Shown: positions 50,447 to 62,814 of the stretch, piece by piece
Layout of the letters: each line of letters starts with the position of its first letter
How positions within the stretch are numbered: position 1 is the stretch's first letter
Source: Glandiceps talaboti
Taxonomy: Eukaryota; Hemichordata; Enteropneusta; Spengelidae
Assembly (NCBI RefSeq): GCF_964340395.1
Contig: NC_135549.1
Coordinates: forward strand, 26,235,342 to 26,299,341
Length of the DNA stretch: 64,000 nt
Direction: 5' to 3'
The notes under the pieces: generated by a model
Told to the model about the DNA's origin: nothing
Seen by the model: the letters and a program-made list of their open reading frames with translations, nothing else
The model's database searches: none
Translations under genes and position numbers: made by a program

Positions 50447-52144
50447 TATATTCATATTTATATATATGATATATATATATGTTATATATATATTATATAT
50501 AATATATATATATATATATAACATATATAACATATATAACATATATAACATGAACTTGATACGGACTTAGTAGTCATTAATCGTATCCGCTATTTGGTAT
50601 CATATATTAGCTAGCCTTATTTGCATATGCATTACACCGTTTTGTCAATTTTTACTAAATGCATTTGTGTACGTGTTTATGAATGGTTAGATTACATGGG
50701 GGGGGGGGTGATTGTTTCTTGTTTTCGTTGGTGTGGCAGTTTCCTATAACGAATGGTTTTCGTCCAATGTCACTACATTCTTGAGTTTAATTTAGGTCAA
50801 ATGACAATGCAACAGTCAACAATTCACTGTCTCTCTGGAGTTGCAAGTCACCTTGTTGAGACGTGACATTTTCCAACAGCAGTACTCAGTGAGTTACACG
50901 AGTATTTTGAAATCTTAGTTCTTGATAAAAAAATATTTTGTTCTTTCCTTGCTTTGTTATATGACTGGTGTTTGTTTAAAGCCGTCATCATCAGAAATAC
51001 ACCAAGAGCTATGCACACACTGCTGGTAGCACACCACTGATTGGGCAGACTATTGGTAACATGATTGATACAACAACAGAGAAGTATCCGGATAAGACTG
51101 CTGTGGTTTTCTGTAGAGATGGAATTGAGAAAACATATGTACAGTTGAAAGAGGAGGTAATGAAACCGATATAGATATATGTGTAGTAATTATACAGTTG
51201 ACGGAATTTTGTAAAAGCCAGACTAGTAAGTTGGTAAGTTTTATATAAAGTACCAGATTCAAGAGAACTTTCCCTACATTTATTGGAAAATATGCAGGAA
51301 ATGACGTAATTAAATTAGATTACTCACTTGTAGCTCTGACATCAATAAGCAAACTCACGATGATGCTAAGGCTCAAACATCAGAAGTTACACTCACCTCG
51401 ATATATTCCACGCTGCTACACCAAGATATATATTTATGGGCATGGGCTGTCTATTTCAGATTGATAGACTTGCAGCTGGATTATTAGCCATTGGAATCAG
51501 GAGAGGGGATCGTGTTGGAATGTGGTCACCTAATAGAATTGAATGGGTGCTGACACAGTATGCAACAGCACGTATTGGGGCTATTCAAGTTAATATCAAT
51601 CCTGCCTACAGACCGATGGAATTAGAATATGCACTAAAAAAGGTAAGATTATTATACTTATAGACACTAATTCGTGGAGAGTCGTCTGCTGTTTGACTGA
51701 TATTCAATACAGCCGCAGCACTGAAATTCAGGACTGTTGCTGGACTGAAATTCAGTGCTGCTGTTGTCCTGAATTTCAGTCCAGCGACCCTGAATTTCAA
51801 TACTACAGGAGTACTGCATTTCTGTCAAGCACCAGGACTGATCCTACTGCACACCTGCCCTACCGCAGGGCAGAATAAAGATTGTTTAGCCGTTGGGGGC
51901 GTTTTCGATTTGCGTAATCTTAATTTTCAAATGTGAATTCCAACTTCTACTTGAGGATTGGTCACATGTCATAAGCATGGAATGTACATGTCTTAATCTT
52001 TCAGGTAATTTGCATAAAAGTAACCCTTTCTAGCCAGCAAATCACCGTTCACCTTCCTATTGGGGTAACCCCCTCTCACCAGACAAAAATGGTCTATCTT
52101 TGTGAAGGGTTTGTTATTAAAAGTAACTTGTAAAGTGGTCATGT

Positions 52145-52237
<93 letters not shown>

Positions 52238-55200
52238 TTATATAAACTCAGTATATGTAAAATGTCTATGCAAAAGTAAATGATACTCAAGAGCGTTATA
52301 CATAATAACACAATATCAAGAAAGATACTAAGGAGTCGCGGATCGCTACACAGTGTTTCACGCTGTTGCGATCATCAGAAGACAATTTATGAATGAGTAT
52401 TATTTCAAGGCCAGAATTGTTTGATGAAAAATATTCCAATAACTTCTAAACTATATAAAGAATGGGTAACTTAGTAATACTGTCATGTTGGGTTCGGGTA
52501 TCTTATTATCTTGCATATCAGAATAACTATGAAAAACAATAAATAATTGTAAACATACATTTTCATTCCAGGTTGGTTGCAAAACACTCGTATCTGCACA
52601 GACCTTTAAGACACAGGATTATTGGGCAATGTTGTGTGAAATCTGTCCAGAACTAGAAAAATCTCATCCTGGTGACATAAAAAGTAAAAAGTACGTTAAC
52701 TTTTTATTTCACATTTGCTTGATGATGATTTATACATTCTTTTTAACTTTTAGTAAAAGAAATTCCTATAATACATTTCAGAATGTTCATCTTGATTTTT
52801 ATTTCAAAAGGCCAATTCTGTTGAGCTAGGCTCCAGAGTAAATGTTTAATCTCTCTGAAGACTTTGTGTAATGTTCTACTATTTTCGCTCCATTTTATAA
52901 AGGCTGTGTGTTGCAGAGTCGATAAAAATGACTCTTCTTAGCTTCCATAGCAATGACAGCATCAAAGACACATATTAAAATCTAGCTTCACCTTTTTTGT
53001 TCCCCCCCCCCCATTGACAGTCTACCTGAGCTGAAATCAGTCATCATGTTGGGACAAGGTCATTTCTCAGGAGCCTATATATTTGATGACGTCATGGAAG
53101 CACCTAGTAAAGAACATTTCAATGAAGTAGAAGAAATTCAAGACAATCTTAACTTTGATGACCCAATAAATATACAATTTACATCAGTGAGTATTAACAT
53201 ATTACAGAATTATCAGAAATATTAAATATAATTCGATAAGGCTTTACCAATCCTTTCTGCGAGACAAAATAAAATTCTACAATTCTTTTCACCTACGTTT
53301 TACTTCTGGCATTGTAAGTGGTCCCGATTGAAATATATGGTGTGACATGTTTCCCCAATTTCATTTCAAGTCGACACCATTTTGACCATACATTATTAAC
53401 CGCATTGTATAAATCTGATGAAACGTTTAAAATAGCTGAAATTATATTAGTAATTATAAGTTTACATCATCACGTTTAAGATATAAAAAAATCCATAACA
53501 ATTCCAAATTTGCAAACCCTAATGTTTAGAAAGCTACTCATGAAAAATTCCGGAATTATTTCATCTTTTCATATGAATGTAATGTGACTATCTCCCATGG
53601 CTTATTTGTGGGCCAAGTCCAAAGTGACATAATTCACTTTTGTAATGACAATAAATTATTCATAAAATGGGTAAATCTTTACTAGTACCCTGGAAGTCAT
53701 TACATACCGGACAGTTAGAATTACATTTCAGCTGTTGATTGTAAGTGTTCAATTATTTTTTTTTAAATCGATTTTTGAGAAAGTCAATCTTCCAATCGGT
53801 ATTTCATATCTTGAAATTTTAACATCTTCTGTAACTTGTTGTTCATTTATTCATTGTTTTCCTATAACAATACTAGGGCACAACAGGGAATCCGAAGGGT
53901 GTGACACTAACTCACCATAACGTTGTTAATAACGCTATCGCCAGTGGCAGAGCAATGGGCTACCATACTAGAGTAAGTTCAAATGATCATGTCTTTAGAA
54001 AAAGAAAGCACTTGAAAGTAATAACAATGTGTAAAATTTAATGGTTCATTTCATCGGATCAGTGTCTCCTCATATTTTCTATATTCTTACAAAATAAATA
54101 AAGAATTGTAAAATTAGAAATTATGAATCTATTTCTATCTGTAAAAGTGAGTATGTATGTATGTATGTATGTATGTATGTATGTATGTATGTATGTATGT
54201 ACGTACGTATGCATGCATGTGTGTATACGAAACAACTATAACAAATTCTGTGTAATATTAGGTATGCAGCTACAAAATATTTCAACCAAATGTGAATACC
54301 GACACATTTAGCTTTTACCATTCATAATATGTTGTTACGTTTTTCCTCCACTACCAGGATCATGTGATCAACATTCCAGTGCCACTGTACCATTGTTTTG
54401 GTATGACAATTGGCAGTTTATCAAGTATGGTATTTGGAGCTACTACAGTCTACCCATCACCAAGTTTTGAACCTCTGGCAGCCATACAAGCAGTACAACA
54501 TTACAAGTAAGGGAATTAATGGACATTAGGCTCATGAAAGTTTTCTGATATGTACAGAAAAGAAATACCAACAGCTATGAACCTATGATCATCATGAACA
54601 TGAAAGATATTAATTAATTTTGTGCCTAAAATGACAAACCTTGAAGGGACTGTGCTTCAATATATTGTAAGTCTTTACCATACTCGTGTATATGAAATAA
54701 CACCACAAATCAAAACCCACATGAAAACCTCCAAAATGTAGTTCTCGGAAAGCTAGCGAGGTCAAAGTTGTTCATTTGCGATTACTGCCGTCTTTGTTTA
54801 ATTATACGAGTTCTTTTGTTTTTATCTGGTATTCACCGCTACAGATGTACATCACAGTATGGTACTCCAACCATGTTTATTGACATGCTGAATCATAAAG
54901 ACTTTGATAAGTATGACATGTCTAGTCTTAGTACTGGAGTTATGGGTGGCTCACCATGTCCTACAGAAGTTATGAAAGAAGTCCAGACTAAGATGTATAT
55001 GACAGGCGTTACTGTGAGTAAGAATAATATATGAAGTTGTACACTTGATAGAGGACATACCTCTGCAAATGTTATACTATTCAAAAGAGATTGAAAGACG
55101 CCCTCACATATTTTAGCTTGGTGGTTGATGCTAGTAATGCCATTGGTGTAACTTAAATCTTTAGTAAAATCCATATCTTGAACCAGATCTTTGGTAATTC

Positions 55201-55300
55201 AAAGCAGTTGCCAACTACACCCCTACAAGTTGTCAAATGAACAATTATAAACGGACAGACAGACAGACATACACAGTCAGACAGAGACAGACAGACAGAA

Positions 55301-55343
<43 letters not shown>

Positions 55344-56361
55344 TATTAAACCAAAATCTTCACCTTACTCCTGCTGGCGGAGATAGCAACTGGGAAGTAA
55401 AAGATCAATCAACAACAGATGTCGATATACAGGAAGTAGTAGAAAATCTATTAAACATGGCACACCTAACAATTACCTCTTGGGTAGAGGGTATTTAGAT
55501 TCAGTAGACCGACGTTTTCCCCAATTAGCATATGAGCATTTATTCTTATTTGTAATCAATCATGGAACATAACACAGTGTAGTTGCCCACCAATTCTAAT
55601 ACAAGAACAAAATCCAACAAGTTAAGTGACTGTTATTTTTATCCAAATATTTTTAGGAATTTTGTATAAGATTTTGTGGGTACAAGAATGCTGGTTATTC
55701 CTTAATAATTCTATAGATTTGTAATTTCTCTTAGATTTGTTATGGGTTGACAGAGACAAGTCCAGTTACATTCCAAACTGACAGAAATGATCCTGTATAT
55801 ATTAGGGTATCAACAGTTGGCAAACCTGTAGAACACACGGAGGTAGGTCTGCTTTTCATCTCAATGTTTTGTAATTACTGTATTCACATGTACAATATCA
55901 TGTATGTATGTATGTATGTATGTATGTATGTATGTATGTATGTATGTATGTATGTATGTATGTATGTATGTATGGATGGATGGATGGATGGATGGATGGA
56001 TGGATGGATGTATGTATGTATGTATGTATGTATGTATGTATGTATGTATGGATGGATGGATGTATATATGTATGAATGTACGTATGTATGTATGTATGTA
56101 TGTATGTATGTATGTATGTATACAAGTAATAAATGCCGTCCGGGTAAATACAGGTCATACACCTGTCTTCACGCTTTTCCCTGATTGTAACTGTCAGTCG
56201 AAATCTAACGCCCAGCCGGAGTACAAGTATGTATGTATGTATGTATGTATGTATGTATGTATGTATGTATGTATGTATGTATGTATGTATGTATGTATGT
56301 ATGTATGTGTGCATATGAAGTGTGTGACAGCACATATTGTGTACATGTACATGTGTGTGTG

Positions 56362-56420
<59 letters not shown>

Positions 56421-58530
56421 AAACCATATTCTTGTTTATAATTATGTCGCACACGCTCAAGTAATTTGGGTCAAAAAACCCTCATCTCCCCCTAAATGAA
56501 CACTCACAAGTGCGACATCAAACGTTTATATACGATGTAAACTATGAGGAAAACTGTAGTGGTCACACCACTACGATCGATGTAATGTAAAATGTCATTT
56601 TGCAGGTTAAAATCATTGCCCCACAAACAGGTGACATCGTTGCTGTGGAAACACCAGGGGAAGTGTGTACAAGAGGTTATACAACAATGTTGGGATATTG
56701 GGACGATGAGGGAAAGACAAATGAAGTCATTGGGAAGGATAGATGGTTTCACACTGGGTGAGCCCCCATTACTGCTGTGAAACTATATTTGTTGCTCAAT
56801 GTGAAATGTATAAAAATAAGTATACGTTCATTTTTCACATGAAATATTAACTGAACCTTCAGCTGCATGACCTATTTTAAACAGTCATTCTACTTTTAAC
56901 ATTTACATCATAGCTTTTAGAAAACATTTGTTGACCATCAATTATGTACAAATTCAAGTTTGTTTCTTGAGTTTAACAAGGTCAGTAAATGTTTACATTC
57001 AGTATTAACAAAAGTACTAGTTGTGTTCTGTTTTCCCGCATTACCTCCACAAATGATTTTAGGACTGGACATATACATTCATAATTCTATTTCTATTAAG
57101 TGACATAGGAGTAATGGATGAAAATGGATATGTGCGCATTGTTGGAAGGATGAAAGACATGGTGATCAGAGGGGGTGAAAATATCTATCCTGTCGAAGTT
57201 GAACAGTTTCTGTATACACATCCTAAGATTGAAGATGTACAGGTTGGTTTACATAATAAAACCTAACAAAACACATGCTCTGGTAACGATAAGTAGATAC
57301 TTTGAGAGTCCTTGGGCTACATTTGTAATTTTCCATATTAAACCAAATATATGTCTATATCCTCATTAGTGATTTTTTTCCCAATTTTACCATTTACGTT
57401 GAAGTCTAATCTGCCACTTTCATAAGTAGGGAATTTCTCCTACGAATACATTAAGTGTTATTGCTTCTTTAAAGTTTGGCTGTCAAGTCGGATTGCATTG
57501 ACCATAGACTAACAGAACACTTAGTGTACGTTTAAATGTGTATTACAGACTTTCCCATTAAATGATATACTATGAATATATTTCCACAGGTGATTGGTGT
57601 ACCAGATAGTAGAATGGGGGAGGAATTGTGTGCATGGGTTAAACTTAAAGCAGCTCAGACAGCTGATGAAGATGAAATCAAAGACTTTTGTAGAGGTCAG
57701 GTAAGTCAAAGTCTGAAGAGAGTTACAGCATAAGAAATGAAATGCTAAAAAATTACCACACATAGTTTTGTAAAAGTTAGTATTAAGTACAAAGTACCAG
57801 TCAATTCATAATCACAGATACATTGTAATGGTTTATAAGTGACAGTCAACTGATAACTACGGACACGTGGTAAGGATTGGTAAGTGTGACTCTACTAATA
57901 ATTATCGACAGTTTGAGAAGATTGCAAAATATAACTAGACTGATAAATACAGACACACCGACAGACACTTTGTGAGGATAGGTAAGTATGACTCTACTAC
58001 TAATTACAGACATTTTGTTAAGATTGGTAAGTGCTTAATACTCTACAACTAATTACAGACATTTTATGTAGGTTGGTAAGCAACCAGTCATATATGGTGA
58101 TGACAAATAATGTGTATAAGGATTGGCAAGTGTAATTAAGTCAACTGATAACTGCAGACATTTTGTAAGGTAAGTAAGTGTCAGACAAATGATAATAACA
58201 GGCACTTTGTAAGGGTCAATAAGTGTAACTTGCAAATCGTGTGTGGTAACGGTGAGTGAATGTCTAGTTTCATTGGTTCATACTCTCTTATAACACATAG
58301 TTTGTACACACTATTGTTTAAGCATTGATAAATAGTAACGTTACTTTTTCGTTTAGTTCTTACAAATTAAACCACTTCCATCTTCTACCCTGTTATAGAT
58401 CGCTCACTTCAAAATACCACGGTATTTCTGCTTTGTGGACTCCTTTCCACTGACTGTGACAGGAAAAGTTCAGAAGTTTGTCATGAGAGAGGAGTCGATA
58501 CCAAAACTTGGACTTGATAAGCAGATATAG
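49470..58530 (+). CDS. ACSF2: ACSF2-type mitochondrial medium-chain acyl-CoA synthetase, complete (610 aa)
   Basis: Thirteen exons: 49470-49600, 50982-51156, 51460-51642, 52572-52690, 53021-53186, 53877-53972, 54358-54506, 54845-55013, 55735-55842, 56606-56757, 57101-57242, 57590-57700, 58399-58530. All are GT-AG with matching phases and give 610 residues, against 615 in human ACSF2. The enzyme activates fatty acids with ATP and CoA in mitochondria. Seen: an N-terminus rich in Arg, Ser and Thr and without acidic residues ([20 protein letters not shown]), fitting a presequence; the AMP-binding loop [10 protein letters not shown] (257-266); YGLTETSPV (399-407); WFHTGD (479-484); [16 protein letters not shown] (498-513); catalytic-type Lys590 in LTVTGKVQK. 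The start is the first ATG after an in-frame TGA. Exon 2's acceptor (taaag) was chosen over a nearby cag because only it keeps frame with exon 1. A second, inverted copy lies downstream. Confidence 0.94.
50110..50195. repeat. (AT)n microsatellite, left of the hairpin
   Basis: About 85 bases of AT immediately before the 147-base palindrome in ACSF2 intron 1. Confidence 0.95.
50194..50340. repeat. Perfect-looking hairpin: 72-bp arms, 3-base loop
   Basis: The arm tagttttggtagtactggaa to gatcatcagacac (50194-50265) is followed by aga and the exact reverse complement (50269-50340). It is bordered by AT arrays. A related word (tttcacgctgttgcgatcat) is found again near 52354, so it is the end of a repeat family. 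Confidence 0.93.
50401..50549. repeat. (AT)n / ATATAAC array
   Basis: An AT array with variants and several ATATAAC units at its end, in ACSF2 intron 1. Confidence 0.9.
52147..52234. repeat. (AT)n microsatellite in ACSF2 intron 3
   Basis: About 88 bases of AT. About 120 bases downstream stands a relative of the 50-kb hairpin arm (cgctgttgcgatcatcag). Confidence 0.95.
54149..54216. repeat. (GTAT)n microsatellite in ACSF2 intron 6
   Basis: About 13 units, ending in ACGT and CATG variants. Confidence 0.95.
55255..55340. repeat. (CAGA)n microsatellite in ACSF2 intron 8
   Basis: Imperfect then pure CAGA units. Same motif as at 22157. Confidence 0.9.
55900..56122. repeat. (GTAT)/(GGAT) microsatellite left of a ~100-bp cassette
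   Basis: GTAT units with two GGAT blocks. The array ends in tacaagtaat, where a non-repetitive cassette starts. Confidence 0.95.
56123..56230. mobile_element. ~100-bp cassette inside a GTAT microsatellite
   Basis: Non-repetitive sequence (gccgtccgggtaaata to cccagccggagtacaag) lies between two GTAT arrays. Its right-hand word agccggagtacaag is the exact reverse complement of the insert in the CATA array at 8414-8428. This suggests a mobile unit that carries or targets tetranucleotide repeats. Confidence 0.5.
56228..56418. repeat. (GTAT)n then (GT)n microsatellite
   Basis: About 80 bases of GTAT, a 45-base link with acatgtacatgtg, then about 65 bases of GT, in ACSF2 intron 9. Confidence 0.95.
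57840..58235 (+). repeat. Degenerate ~50-bp tandem repeat in ACSF2 intron 12 with GGTAAGT words
   Basis: About seven diverged units contain ggttggtaagtg, actctactaat, attacagaca and ttttgtaagg. Most units carry a GGTAAGT-type word identical to a strong 5' splice site. The array is also present in the inverted gene copy. Confidence 0.75.
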
Positions 58531-59225
58531 AGAGTGGGGTTACAGGGTAAAAGTATGGGATGATGAGATAGAAGGAACAGGGTAAACATGGACTGGTTGG
58601 ACTACGAGTGTCACGTGAACATTGTAAAAGTTTGTAGTAAGACTTAATGGACTAGGAATGGAGTACTGATGGACATTTGAAGTCAGAGAATTCTGGGAAA
58701 CAGTGAAAGTTTAAAAATGGATAAATATGGGTACAATTGCAGCAATATATTTTTAGGGGTTGAACAACAAATTATTTACATTGAGCACAATGTGTGAACG
58801 GTCGAGGGAATTACTTTTCTTAATCTTCCTCAAAACACTTTGTGAATTTTAAAATATATATGTCAAAGATTTTTAAGATGAATTTGTAACTTTTAAAGAA
58901 GATGACGAATGTATTTTGTTATGAACTATTAAAGTGAATCATCTTACACCCAGACTATAGTAAGGTTACTACAGAATAATCTAGTTGTAAATTTTCATTT
59001 TCAAAAAAATCATACATATTATAGTACTTTATTAATATATTGTATAGAAAAAAAAATCAAAAATGTACATTTGCAAGAAAATGTATAGATATAACCGTTT
59101 GTTTAGAACACAAGATGGAAAATTTGTACCGACATTTTTGATGACACACTCTAGTCCAGTCTCTGTCAACGAGATAACCCACTATTCAGAACATGATGAT
59201 AGGTATAGAGATACATAAACGTACT
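58399..59225 (+). repeat. Left arm (gene 3' end and flank) of the inverted ACSF2 duplication
   Basis: Homology to the minus strand of 62946-62225 continues through the last exon, the stop and about 700 bases of 3' flank. It covers gtcacgtgaaca just after the gene, gtgaatcatc, the word catttgcaagaaaatg and cacactctagtccagtctc. It fades after about 59225. The upstream intron and exon 12 also belong to the arm. Confidence 0.88.
58928..58933 (+). terminator. ACSF2: Candidate poly(A) signal of ACSF2
   Basis: ATTAAA lies 398 bases after the stop, inside the conserved part of the duplicated 3' flank. The inverted copy has GTTAAA at the same place. An AATAAA at 59433-59438, outside the duplicated arm, is an alternative. 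Confidence 0.3.
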
Positions 59226-60738
59226 CATCAGGGCTTATTCAAACATTTCTCTTCTAAACTGGGTCTGAAATTCAAAGTTGCCGAATATGCACATACCATT
59301 TTCTAGTGTCAATAATGCACGTGTAAATCAATATTCCTGGCTAAATAGTAGCAATATATTTAAGCCAGTTCAATCCTATTAGAAAGTTTCAGGTTAATCA
59401 TGATACGACAATTTTGAAAGAAAAGAAAGTTCAATAAAACACGTTTTTACTAATGAGAAATGGGTTACAAATAAGCAATGTGCACAGCATAGTGAAATCA
59501 AATCGTGATCACGATAACTTTGTATCTTTTCTCCATCTGTCATTGACCAGTGGCCAAAGCCGGCCGACATTAACGTGGGGACTCCAGTAGGCTAAATCGA
59601 TCGGGGAACGGAGCTTAAAGCCCATCAGCGCTTTATCAATAATACTAAGCGGGAGTTCTGTCTGATGGTATTTTCCGATTCGGCAGAAGAGATCAGAAAA
59701 ATATTAGCAGAGTTAAATTTGTTTGACATTCACAGTTTTACGTGAGATTTGTGCTGTTTGTCGTTGTCGATGATGCCCATCGAAAGCCACTCATATGATT
59801 AGATATGACTCGAGTTGTGGTGTATGCAATGGAATCTCGCAAGCCAGAGCACATATAAATTTCTGCTGATGGAACGCCTCTGTGGAGCACGTTTTGGACG
59901 GTGTCGTAAGGGAGCTCGCCTTCTGTTATTACAACGGGGGGGGGGGGTCGGGGAAAAATCAGGCTCGATCGGGCTGCTGTATGAAACGTGACCCTCCCAA
60001 CCCCATCATGCTAAAAAGTATGTCACGCTCTAAATCATGACCCTCTCTCCAATGAAGTAGTACAAAACGTGAGTTAAATACTGGCAGATATCTAAAAGGA
60101 CGCGAGTCACAGAAGCAATGATAAGGACTTCATCTCACCGCTGCCACCATGCTGAAAGTTTTAAAGGCATTGGTTATTTCCCTCTACACTGTCATGTGGA
60201 TGTGTGTGAGGGCAATGCATTAATAAATACCTGTGTTTGGATCTCATTGGCTGAGCTGAAGGCCACAATTCAATTCCCAATGATTAGTTTGGCACATTCC
60301 TGACATCATCTGGAGTGATGGTTAACATCTCCACAACATTATCCCCAGTATCTTACCCAACTCCTCCCGTTTTACACCTGTGATCTTCTGCTCACACCAC
60401 AGCTGACAATGAATTCATTACATGTTATCTGCAGTGATTTGATTGATGTAGGCTTATATCATGGTACTTCACCCTAAACCTTATCCTGAATAGCAGCAAT
60501 ATGATTTGGAACTGGTGGCAGCGATGGGATGACAACCCCCCCCCCCCTCAAAAAAAAAATTAATGCAATATTAGACAATACAATGGTGCCAAGTAAATTG
60601 TGACATTCCCCATCTTTGCATTTTCTGGCCCTAGCAACCATGGCCATCCTTAGCAACTGTGAAGTGATAATGCATATTACAAGGATAAAAACAGAGACAG
60701 TTATGCATGTGAATTAAAAATGAATGTTAATATGCCTA

Positions 60739-60766
60739 ACAACAACAACAACAACAACAACAACAA
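60739..60766. repeat. (AAC)n microsatellite
   Basis: About nine AAC units in the spacer between the ACSF2 copies. Confidence 0.9.
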
Positions 60767-61008
60767 TAACAACACACCAATAGCAACATACAAGTGATGG
60801 TTTATATTGTAAAGATTAAAAATGTATGCAAATATGCCTAGTAATTATAACAAGACCACACCCATAACAACAGACAAATACAGTTGTGCTACAACTCCAT
60901 TGGCGCTATTTTTATCATTTCAGTCATAAAGGTATTGTACTTTGGTTTGAAAGCAACGATCTCCCTATCGTAGATCAACTTGTCAACACACACAAACACA
61001 CACCCCAC

Positions 61009-61047
61009 CACCACCACCACCACCACCACCACCACCATCACCCACCT

Positions 61048-61086
<39 letters not shown>
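61009..61086. repeat. (CCA)n and (CAA)n microsatellite pair
   Basis: About nine CCA units, a short link and about thirteen CAA units. The open frame across it (poly-His, poly-Thr) is an artefact. Confidence 0.92.
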
Positions 61087-61087
<1 letters not shown>

Positions 61088-61913
61088 AAACATTAACGTT
61101 AAGATCTTCTCCGAGATCACAGACAAATATGATAAACATAATTTAGACTCTACGTGTATACATATGCTTGACACTATTTAATTCCCATGTGTCACTTAAC
61201 ACCTTTTCATTCAAGGTCAATGTTTCATTGTCCTATTTTCAAATGGCCCAAGTGTTCATTGTGCATGTAATTACACATGCAGTGGGATAGCACTCACACA
61301 CATAAAAACACATACTCAAAGAGACACCAACAGATATACGGGATTGGTCATTTTTGTCCGGCGTGAGGTAGGTTGGGGGAATTTTCCATCGCGACGACAA
61401 ACACTCTCTCCTGTAAATCATATTTGTAAAACACAATGATATCGATATCCATATATATCATATACACGTGCCAAGTATTTCATCATGACTCATGACCTGT
61501 TTGTCTATGTTTCGCCTTGCACGATTGCACCATCATGTAATAACTAATATAAAAGTACATGGGAAGAACTCGGTGGGGGTAATGGAGGTTTCTTAGTCAA
61601 TAATTTTACAGATTTTCGAAGCGAAATCTAATTCAAGTTTTAACTATATTAACACGATATGTACAATAACTAGTATAGTTGATGAAATATGTATGTTGTT
61701 GAACATAATTTATAGATGAAATAATATTAAACACATATGTAAGAAATGGGAAAAACGCAGTTCAGAAGCAGTCATACAGTTACATTTTCAAGAACTGGTT
61801 GACCACCCCCCACCCACCCACCAATCCACCCGTCCAATATAATGCACACACCAGCACACACATGCGCGCACACACATACATATATACACACAAACATACA
61901 TACACACAATAAT

Positions 61914-62004
61914 ACATACATACATACATACATACATACATACATACATACATACATACATGCATGCATGCCTGTATACATACATACATACATACATACA
62001 TACA
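61914..62004. repeat. (CATA)n microsatellite
   Basis: About 20 units with a CATGCATG interruption, near the inner edge of the right duplication arm. Confidence 0.95.
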
Positions 62005-62224
62005 ATGTATATTGCTATTATTGGCCAAAACAGAACTCATCACTTGAATTGTCGAACATGAATCCGAACAGTATTGTGTAAAATAGTTTTAAAGTAAATG
62101 ATTATGAATGTCCAATTTAGAAAAGAAATGTTTGAAGTAGTATCTTTTTGTGTTGAGTTGTCCATTAATAACCATGTACCGGGTATGTAAGACATGTTTT
62201 TATTTTGCATACATATACAAGGAC

Positions 62225-62814
62225 AGTTAACAGAATTGATGAGTGTCCCTGTCATCACATGATCTGAATAGTGGGTCATCTTGTTGAAAGGGAGACTGGA
62301 CTAGAGTGTGTCTTCGGAAATGTTGGTCCAATTTTCTATCTTCTGTTCTAAACAAAAAGTTATTATTATGCATTTTCCTTGCAGATGTACATTTCTGATT
62401 TTTGCATACAAAATACTAATAAAGGACTATATAATGTTTATTTTTGAAAAAGGAAAATTCACAGCTAAATTATTCTGAGTAACTTTACCACATTACTACT
62501 GTCTGGGTATACGATGATTCACTTTAACATGTCATAATAAAAATACATTTGTAATTTTCTTTAAATGTTACACCGGTGTTTTAAAATATCTGATGAAGAA
62601 ACCCATAGAAACTGTGTTGCATATTAATATTTATCCATTTTTAACTATTCCCTGTTTCCCAGATTTCTCTGAATTCAAAATCAGTACCCAATTCATAGTC
62701 TAACTACAAACTCTTACACTGTTCACGTGACACCTGTAGTCCAACCAGTTAATGTTTACCCTGTTTAATTCATCTCAATATATCCCATTATCTCGTACCC
62801 CGTAACCCCACTCT
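62225..62814 (-). repeat. Right arm 3' flank of the inverted ACSF2 duplication
   Basis: Read on the minus strand, this stretch follows the second stop codon. It matches 58531-59225 with indels and clearly more change than the exons. The inner edge near 62225 ends at the word shared as acccactattcag. Beyond it the spacer sequences are unrelated. Confidence 0.85.

Larger units (their letters stand above)
59230..62220. other. Spacer between the two ACSF2 arms
   Basis: About 3 kb without a supportable gene. It holds a G11 tract near 59937, an (AAC)n tract (60739-60766), (CCA)n followed by (CAA)n (61009-61086), and a CATA tetranucleotide array (61914-62004). Short open frames here have no recognisable protein features. 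Confidence 0.6.

Noticed and set aside
50982-50995. ACSF2 exon 2 starting after the cag at 50994
   Set aside because: That acceptor would put the presequence exon out of frame. The acceptor 13 bases upstream restores frame and gives the expected total length.
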